DNA of 64,000 nt from Silene conica (Eukaryota; Streptophyta; Magnoliopsida; Caryophyllales; Caryophyllaceae): assembly GCA_029255685.2 (NCBI GenBank), contig CM055319.2, positions 12,944,747-13,008,746 on the forward strand, read 5' to 3'. The notes beneath the pieces were generated by a model. That model saw nothing but the letters and a program-made list of their open reading frames with translations, was not told the origin of the DNA and made no database searches. Of the stretch, positions 57,514-64,000 are shown in pieces (position 1 is the first letter of the stretch; each line of letters starts with the position of its first letter). The position numbers were made by a program, and so were the translations under genes.

Positions 57514-60500
57514 CTAATCATCATCATCATCACCACTTGAACAATTTATTCCTACATCCTTACAAAGAGAATCTATAATATCTTCATCTTCATCCTCATC
57601 CTCATCCTCATACTCATCCTCATCCTCATTCTCAACCTCGTCCTCGTCCTCGTCCTCATCCTCATGTTGCCTCACTGTCACAATTTGAATGTATTCTGGT
57701 TCCTCCACAATTTCATCTTCATCTTCTTCTTCTACTTCAATTGGTGACAGTATTGTTTCACCATTAGTAACATTTTCTTGAAAGAAAGATTCATCAACGG
57801 GGGCATCGACATGTGATCTAGCCTTGGTTTTGAATACCGCTGACCATTGACTTTGATCCCTTTTTATACCTGGATAAGGACTATAGTAGACTTGTTCCAC
57901 TTGATATGCCAACACAAATGGGTCGTACTTTGCAAATTTTCTACTCCGGTTAACATCCACAAGCTTATATTCCTTATGCACATGCATGCCTCTTTCGGAG
58001 TTATCTAGCCAACTACATTTGAACAAAATGACTTTGTAAGTGCTTTGTGGGCCTGTATAAGTCATTTCAACAATTTCGTCAAGGGTCCCATAGTAGTCAG
58101 CTCCTTCAGTGGAACTCACACAAACTCCATTGTTAATTGTGCACTTTTCCAAATCTTTTCCTTGAATGAAAGCTCGAAATTTGTAGCCATTGATGGAATA
58201 GCGTTTCCATGTTCTGACTCTTCTTGAGGGACCATTTGCTAAGGCAATTAGAACTGGATCTTCTATATTAGTAACCTGAGATCTAAACCATCTGGGAAAT
58301 CTTGTTTCATATTTTTCCCAAACATCATTGCCTACGACACATTCAGGATGTTCTCTCATGATAAAATTTTCAAACAACCTATATTCAAATTAGGGGAATT
58401 ATTAATTTTTGAACAACTAATAATTATGAATTCAAGTATAAGAATTTAGATTCACCACTTACACTTCGTTTCGTTTCAATTCATCAGAATCGCAGTTCGA
58501 TAAAACGTAGAGGTGTGCACGCTCATATTCGTTATCCTCTAAAAACCTTTCACGACATTTTCCAGAAGTCGTGCCATCATGATCTTGAAATATCTCAGGC
58601 AAGTTAGATTGTGTCGGCTTTTTTGAACCAACGTCAAGGTCCTTTGCCTTGGTGTCTATATGATCTTCAAAGTATAGGGAACAGAAATTTGCTATTTCCT
58701 CAATTAAATATGCATTACATATAGACCCTTCAACATGAGCTTTATTTTTGATTTTCTTTTTCAAATGATTCAAAAACCTACAAACAAATTAATTTAGAAT
58801 GAAAAATATGATGAAAAATATGTATTATGTAATATAAAGAATTGAATAAGGATGATATTACCTCTCGAAAGGATACATCCACCTATATTGCACAGGACCA
58901 CCCACTTTTACTTCATAGGGCAAATGAATAGGTAGGTGTTCCATTGAGTTGAAAAAAGAAGGTGGAAGGATTTTCTCTAATTTGCAGATAATCTCCGCAA
59001 TGTTATTTTCGAGACTTGTAATTTTTTCAATCTGTACTGATGAAGTACACAAATCTCTGAAAAACTGACTAATTTCAGTTATGGCATTCCACTCATTTTT
59101 TGGAAGAAGATGTCTCAAAGCAACTGGGAGTAATCGCTCCATGAAGACGTGACAATCATGACTTTTCAAACCGTGTATCTTCAATTCATTCATATCGACA
59201 CACCTTCTCAAATCTGAAGCATAACCGTCGGGAAACTTCAGTTTGTATACCCATTCACATAGGACCTTCTTTTGTTCCTTTTTCAAAACGACCGAATCCC
59301 CTTTTCTTCTACTCGAACAAAGAAGTAACATGTCTTTCTCTGCATTTGAGTTTAATTTCGTTTTTCCTTTCACGTCCATGACAGTGTTAATTATTTGCTC
59401 GAAGAAATTTTTCTCAATATGCATGACATCAAGGTTATGTCGAATTAGTAGCGTGCTCCAATAGGGAAGCTCCCAAAAGATGCTTTGTTTCCACCACCCA
59501 ATCCGTTTCCCTTTAAGCAAATTCAGTTCACGTTCAGATCCATCCACAATTTTCGGTAGATGTTTGACACAATCCCATACTTCATTGCCTGTTAACCTCT
59601 TCGCAGCAACATCGTGCTCAACTTTCCCTTTTCTAAAATGCACCTTATCGTTACGAAAAACATGATTACTGTCTAAAAGCTGTCGATGACAATCAAACCA
59701 ACTCCATTTTTTCCCATGTTGTAGCCAAATTGACTTAGTCTCATTTTTCATACAATATGGACATGCATGCTCACCTTGAGTTGTCCAACCAGATAACATG
59801 CCATATGCAGGAAAGTCGTTTATCGTCCATAGGAGTGCGGCTCTAAGATCAAAGTTTTGCTTCAGGGAAACGTCATAGGTTAAGATCCCCCTCTCCCATA
59901 ATTGCTTCAACTCGTGAATAAGAGGCTGCAAATAGACATCAAGGTTTTTCTTTGGATTGTGGGGACCGGGAATAAGTAATGTTAAGAGCATAAACTGTCT
60001 TTTCATACAGAGCCAGGGTGGTAAATTGTATGGAGTAAGTATCACCGGCCAACATGAATATTGCTAGGCTCAGATGCAAAATCAGGATGCAGCCGGTCAA
60101 ACTGTTTCCAAGCCTCCCCGTCACTTGGATGAGACATTGTTCCAGTAACACGAGGGTTTTCATAATGCCAACGCATTTCGCCCGCGATGTGCTTTGTGGC
60201 ATAAAAGCGTTGCAACCGTGGTCCTAATGGAAAATAAGTTAAGAACTTTTCGGGAACTCTTTTGCCATTTGCATTTTTCTCTAATTTGTACCTATTCGTA
60301 CCACATTTTCTGCACTTATCAAGGTGAGCGTCGTCCATCCAGAAAAGCATACATCCTACCGAGCAGGCATCTATCTTCTGATGGGGAAGTTGAAGAGCTT
60401 TAAGAACTTTTTTGGTTTCGTAGTAGTTACGCGTCATAAGATTATTTTCAGGAATCATATCTCCGATATATGACGCAAAACCATCTACACATTTTTCAGC

Positions 60501-61022
60501 TAAGTTGAATTCACATTTTAAAGTGATCAACCTTGAAGCCGACTGTAGCAATGTCATACGACTTCCTACATAAAGAGGTTGTTCGGCATGTTTTAGCATT
60601 TGGAAGAAAGCTAATACATTAGGATTTGGAGATTCATCGACTACCTCGGCGTTTAGAGCATCTTCCCTAATTTGATCAATGCTATCGCGTAACGCATCTT
60701 CCACCATATCTCTATAAGGATTGTCGGAGTGCATTGATGAGCTTCCCTCTTCCTCAACGGAGAATTTCTCTCCGTGACACACCCAATCGTAGTAGTTATC
60801 ACAAAACCCTCTCAAACCAAGGTGTTTCCGTACATCTTGCTCAACTAAATACTTTGTATTCTTACACTTAGAACATGGACACCTAATTTCTCTATTCCTA
60901 ACGTATTCGTCTTGTTGCTTAACATAGTTAATGAATTCATTAACACCAATTACGAAATCCTGCCTTATTTTTTTCCTAGAATCCAACCTTTCATACATCC
61001 ATTTTCTTTCTAATCTCTTCAT
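57514..61022 (-). pseudogene. CACTA TNP2-type transposase, frame broken by an internal loss
   Basis: Exons: 61022-58862 (with a break near 60058), 58777-58463, 58378-57514. In order: Transpos_assoc domain (WMYERLDSRKK, CPCSKCKN, HLGLRGFCDNYYDWVCHGE); TNP2 core (FWMDDAHLDKCRKCGTNRY, FPLGPRLQRFYATKH, MSHPSDGEAWKQFDRLHPDF, then CWPVILTPYNLPPWLCMK, LDVYLQPLIHELKQLWERG, FPAYGMLSGWTTQGEHACPYC); DUF4218 (LKSHDCHVFMERLLP, MEHLPIHLPYE); DUF4216 (ILFKCSWLDNSERG, YDPFVLAYQVEQVYYS). Between HPDFASEPSNI and SCWPVIL the family normally has about twenty more residues, including an Asp of the proposed catalytic set; here they are absent and the frame shifts. The C-terminus is an Asp/Glu-rich tail. Confidence 0.88.
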
Positions 61023-61079
61023 AGTAAATCTACATATTTTAACAAACAATAACAACAACTAATTAACAACAACAATTAA

Positions 61080-61225
61080 ATAACAACTACATATATATAT
61101 ATATATATATATAACAACAACTAACAACAAAAACTAGTTAACAACTTATTAACAACAATAAAAATTAATTAACAACAACAATTAAATAACAACTACATAT
61201 ATAACAACAACTAACAACAACAACT

Positions 61226-61286
<61 letters not shown>

Positions 61287-61366
61287 CCAACACCAACAAC
61301 AACAACAACACCAACAACAACACCAACACCAACACCAACACCAACACCAACACCAACACCAACCTG
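61080..61366. repeat. CAA/ACC trinucleotide microsatellite in the CACTA 5' region
   Basis: Runs of (CAA)n, then mixed CAACAC and (CAACAC)n to 61364, following (TA)n at 61090-61113. It lies upstream of the transposase start. The Val/Leu-only frames here are artefacts of the repeat. Confidence 0.95.
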
Positions 61367-61423
61367 CAAAAAAGAACAATTTACATATATTGGTCTGGGG
61401 TCCTTATCTCTCCAGCCTAAACC

Positions 61424-61642
61424 CATCTTTGAATCTTTCATACCATTAGTAAACACTCTTATATTTTCTTAATTGTAATGAGACAAAAATTGGGCAGCAC
61501 TTCCCTATTGTTCTCCAAATACATTATATAGAATGTATTTGGAGAACAATAAGGAAGTGTTGCCCAATTTTTGTTTCATTACAATCAAGAAAATATAAGA
61601 ATGTTTACTACCTAAATGGCATGAAAGATTCAAAGACAGTCC
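61424..61642. repeat. Foldback of about 220 bp upstream of the CACTA transposase
   Basis: The two arms of about 105 bases meet at about 61530; the word TGTATTTGGAGAACAATA on one side pairs with TATTGTTCTCCAAATACA on the other, and TTTGAATCTTTCAT pairs with ATGAAAGATTCAAA at the outer ends. Differences are few. Confidence 0.85.
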
Positions 61643-61999
61643 CAAAACGGGGACTATCCAACAATTACACCTAATGTGTAATTATTGAACGGGTACTATT
61701 CAAGAATATTCTAAAAAAATCAACAACACTAACAATCAACAACAATGCAAATTTTATATCAAAAAACAATCGTCCTAAACAACTTAACAACAATATGCGA
61801 CGGATTTGGGACGGAATTAGCTACTAACCTAATATCACTAACCACCTAACAATACTAACTAAACTAATCAAATAACAATTAAACTAAACTAACTATTCCT
61901 AATAACAATAAAAAAAACAATAATACGGAATTTGCGACGGAATTTTGCGACGGATTAAACATAAAAAATTAAGACGGTATATTAATTAAGTTAGTAAAC

Positions 62000-62240
62000 A
62001 TACATAAGAAAGAAAGAAGTGGCGGAGGGAAGGTGGCGGCGGTGAGGTGGTGACGGCGGTGAGGTGGCAGGTGGAAGGGAGAAGAAAGGAGAAGGAGGAG
62101 GAAAGAGGAGGAAGGAGAAGGAAGGAGAAGGAGGAAGGAGGAAGGAGGGGTGGTGGCGGCTCCGGCGACGGCGGCGGCGGGGGATTGTAGGGGGTAGGGT
62201 AGGGTGGTAGGGTGGTGGTGTGGTGGTAGCACAAATCGCC
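62000..62240. repeat. Purine-rich GGA/GGC low-complexity tract
   Basis: GGAGGAAGGAGAAGG-type runs and GGCGGCGGTGAGGTGG-type runs, strongly purine-biased on the plus strand, inside the right side of the CACTA element. Proline-rich frames on the minus strand are by-products. Confidence 0.85.
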
Positions 62241-62319
62241 GATCGCTTAGGGTTTGCGTTTTTTTTTAATTTTGAAATCGATTTGGGGAAAAGAAGGAGA
62301 CCCGCGGGGTCTGTATAAA

Positions 62320-62712
62320 AAAGATTTGCGACGGAATTTTGCGACGGAATTTCCGTCGCAAAACTGGTCAAGGTCAAATCTTGACCAGATGTGCGACGGA
62401 AATTCCGTCGCAAATATTGACTCCTGCGACGGAATTTCCGTCGCAAATATGGTCAAGATTTGACCTTGACCCACTTTTGGTCAAGTCTGATCAATATGTT
62501 TGCGACGGAATTTCCGTCGCAAAGGTCAATATTTGCGACGGAATTTCCGTCGCAAACTTTCCCGCCATTTGACTTTCACTTCGTGGGTCTGGGAAATTCA
62601 GGTCCGTCGCAAATTCTGTCGCAAAAAAAAAAATCCGTCGCAAAGTCCGTCACAAAACTAATTTTGCGACGGATTTTGTGTCCGTCGCAAAAATTCCGTC
62701 GCAAGGGCAGCA
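62320..62712. repeat. CACTA right subterminal palindrome array
   Basis: Same word set as the left zone (GCGACGGAATTTCCGTCGC palindromes, TTTGACCTTGACC-type palindromes). Isolated GCGACGGA words also occur at 61798-61815 and 61928-61950, further inside. Confidence 0.9.
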
Positions 62713-62728
62713 TTTTTTTGTAGTGATT

Positions 62729-63524
62729 GTTACATAACTAGAAGAGTATAAATAAGTTTGAGATATGAATATATGTATTAAGATAAACTTCATTTTTTTT
62801 GTTTTTCAAAGTGAAATAATTTTTGCTATTTATTTGGTTGGCTGAATAAAATGAGTATGTTATTTACCCAAATTTGTGATGCCAAATTAATAATGTGTGA
62901 TGGTTTCATATACATCATTATATACTCCGACATTCGTGAATTCTTTTTTTTACTACCTTATGTTGTCACCGGTTGTATGTTGCGACAACATGTGAGAGAA
63001 GTAGTTATTTGATTACATTTTGTAGATATTTTGTCCATTTCTCTAAGTTATTATGAACGTATTCCTTATGTGGTATACTTGGAAATATATGGTTTGTGTA
63101 AGACAACATTGAAATCTAAAACAATGGGTAATTTGGTAACTTAGTATAGAATATGATATTATTAAATTTCTACATGACAATGTTGATCTCATTGTTCACA
63201 TGTTTCAGAAAGGGTATTTTTTGTTACTCGTCTTATGTCATCTTGTATCGCCTTGAGCCTAAATATTGACCTTTTCCAAACTTTAAGTTTAGTAGTTGAG
63301 CTGAAAGTTTTCCAAGCTTTATTTGTGATTACAATGTCAATTACTCTGAGCATTATTCGCCTGGTTTAAAAGAACTACGCTTAATTAAGACTTTGAGTAA
63401 GTTATGGATTGTGGGGCCCTCTAGTGAATCTAATATTACCCTTAGTGTGTGGGAAGTGGTAACAATGACAACTAATACATGGCGTTGATTGATATTCCTG
63501 AATACTTTGATATTAGGATAGTAG
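62729..63524. other. AT-rich spacer, no convincing gene
   Basis: Host sequence right of the CACTA element. A minus-strand 80-codon frame at 63353-63595 lies just downstream of the LTR-like copy and contains TTSHTLRVILDSLEGP; it might be the start of a retroelement leader or gag but I do not recognise it. ATATCAAAGTATTC at about 63505 (minus) weakly resembles a Met-tRNA primer site. Confidence 0.35.
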
Positions 63525-64000
63525 GTGGTAGCGAGTAAAGAATAAACAATAAAAAATAGGATCTTATCTGGATTACGAAGGTTGTGGCATGACAATCGCC
63601 ACTGTTCTAAAGTTGATTTATGTCCCGACTACTACACACGACCTCAGTAGCACTCAACTCCCGGGATTACACAACCGCTCTTTCTCTAGTGTAGGTAAAT
63701 GAACAATTGAACACAGCCAAGTACGTTGCCAAAAAACAATAGTAATTTAGAGAGTAAGAGTAAGAAGAATATGAATGTATGAATGAGTAGTTTTTGTGTG
63801 TAAGTTTCTAATTGTGAAGGAGGGTATATATAGTAGAGGGTATTAATAAGATTCGTAATATAACATTTATGAGGGAACGAAAGCCGCGACAATCAGTCTC
63901 GTAAGGAGAAGAAGATTGACCAAGAACTTTGCACAATCAACCTTGAAACAATAAGAAGACTAATTAAACTCTGCACAATCAATCCTGGAATAAAATGAGA
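63525..64000 (-). repeat. LTR-like sequence with TATA box, copy 2 (runs out of the window)
   Basis: Reverse-complement copy of 52330-52826, from TAGGTGGTAGCGAGTAAAG to the last base. The TATA box region (CTACTATATATACCCTCC on minus) is at about 63822-63840. Substitutions and small indels separate it from copy 1, so they are not a very recent duplication. Confidence 0.6.

Larger units (their letters stand above)
55039..62725 (-). mobile_element. CACTA (En/Spm) transposon, 7687 bp, both ends present
   Basis: Terminal repeats CACTACAAAA-CAATGCT on the left and the complement of CACTACAAAAAAATGCTGCC on the right, with ATT target duplications at 55036-55038 and 62726-62728. Subterminal zones of about 400 bases on each side are packed with GCGACGGA words in both orientations. 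Minus-strand TNP2 transposase and a second Ptta/En-Spm gene lie inside, the normal CACTA plan. The transposase is broken, so mobility would need help from another copy. Confidence 0.95.

Noticed and set aside
61165..61456. Val/Leu-rich membrane-like frames
   Set aside because: Translation of the CAA/ACC microsatellite.
61969..62446. Pro/Ser-rich frames on the minus strand
   Set aside because: Low-complexity purine tract plus CACTA subterminal repeats.
1..64000. tRNA or rRNA genes
   Set aside because: No cloverleaf with an intact T-loop (GGTTCRANNC with paired arms) or rRNA core sequence was recognised by eye on either strand; only a tRNA-complementary primer site was found.

Overview
The window is nuclear DNA of a eudicot plant: AT-rich, with introns of plant type, FAR1-like Mutator, CACTA, Helitron, LINE and Ty1/copia elements. 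The recurring ACGGAGTA words and the look of the host proteins suggest Caryophyllales (an impression, not a test). Only two ordinary host genes are visible: a seven-exon pyridoxal-phosphate homeostasis (YggS/PROSC) gene at 34297-38065 and a four-exon wall-associated-kinase galacturonan-binding protein without a kinase domain at 49860-51857, both on the minus strand. Everything else is transposable-element tissue, much of it nested.

Layout: (1) 1-12457, most of a large Mutator-like element (left end outside the window). It carries two convergent genes: a ULP1-type cysteine protease gene (plus strand, at least two in-frame stops and a probable frameshift) and a FAR1/MURA-type transposase (minus, one frameshift). 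A 416-bp tandem repeat and a 550-bp foldback lie between them. (2) 13011-17636, a Helitron that contains a decayed, intron-bearing papain-like cysteine protease gene. (3) 18232-30410, a nest of four elements: Helitron, inside it another Helitron, inside that a 5'-truncated LINE with a perfect 12-bp target duplication, inside that an apparently intact, very young Ty1/copia element (999-bp LTRs that read as identical, 1343-codon gag-pol, TTTAT duplication). (4) 30411-33810, tandem and overlapping Helitron ends. (5) 34297-38065, the PLP protein gene. (6) 38660-43779, two more Helitrons, one keeping the last 40 residues of the Helitron helicase, the other with a doubled 3' end and a foldback at its 5' end. 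(7) 43929-48312, the 3' half of an old copia element, split by a 2839-bp solo LTR (GTTAA duplication). That LTR contains two arrays of stem-loops whose stems covary from copy to copy. (8) 49860-51857, the WAK-type gene. (9) 52289-64000, two inverted copies of an LTR-like promoter sequence flanking MITEs and a complete-ended 7687-bp CACTA element (ATT duplication). Its TNP2 transposase has lost a conserved block, while the second gene is open.

The functional reading is a gene-poor island. The host genes are plain housekeeping or cell-wall genes. The element genes supply transposition functions for their own families, but most are visibly broken; the copia element at 20309-28669 is the only one that looks capable of autonomous activity. 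Splice sites given here were chosen by eye from GT/AG signals plus reading-frame continuity.
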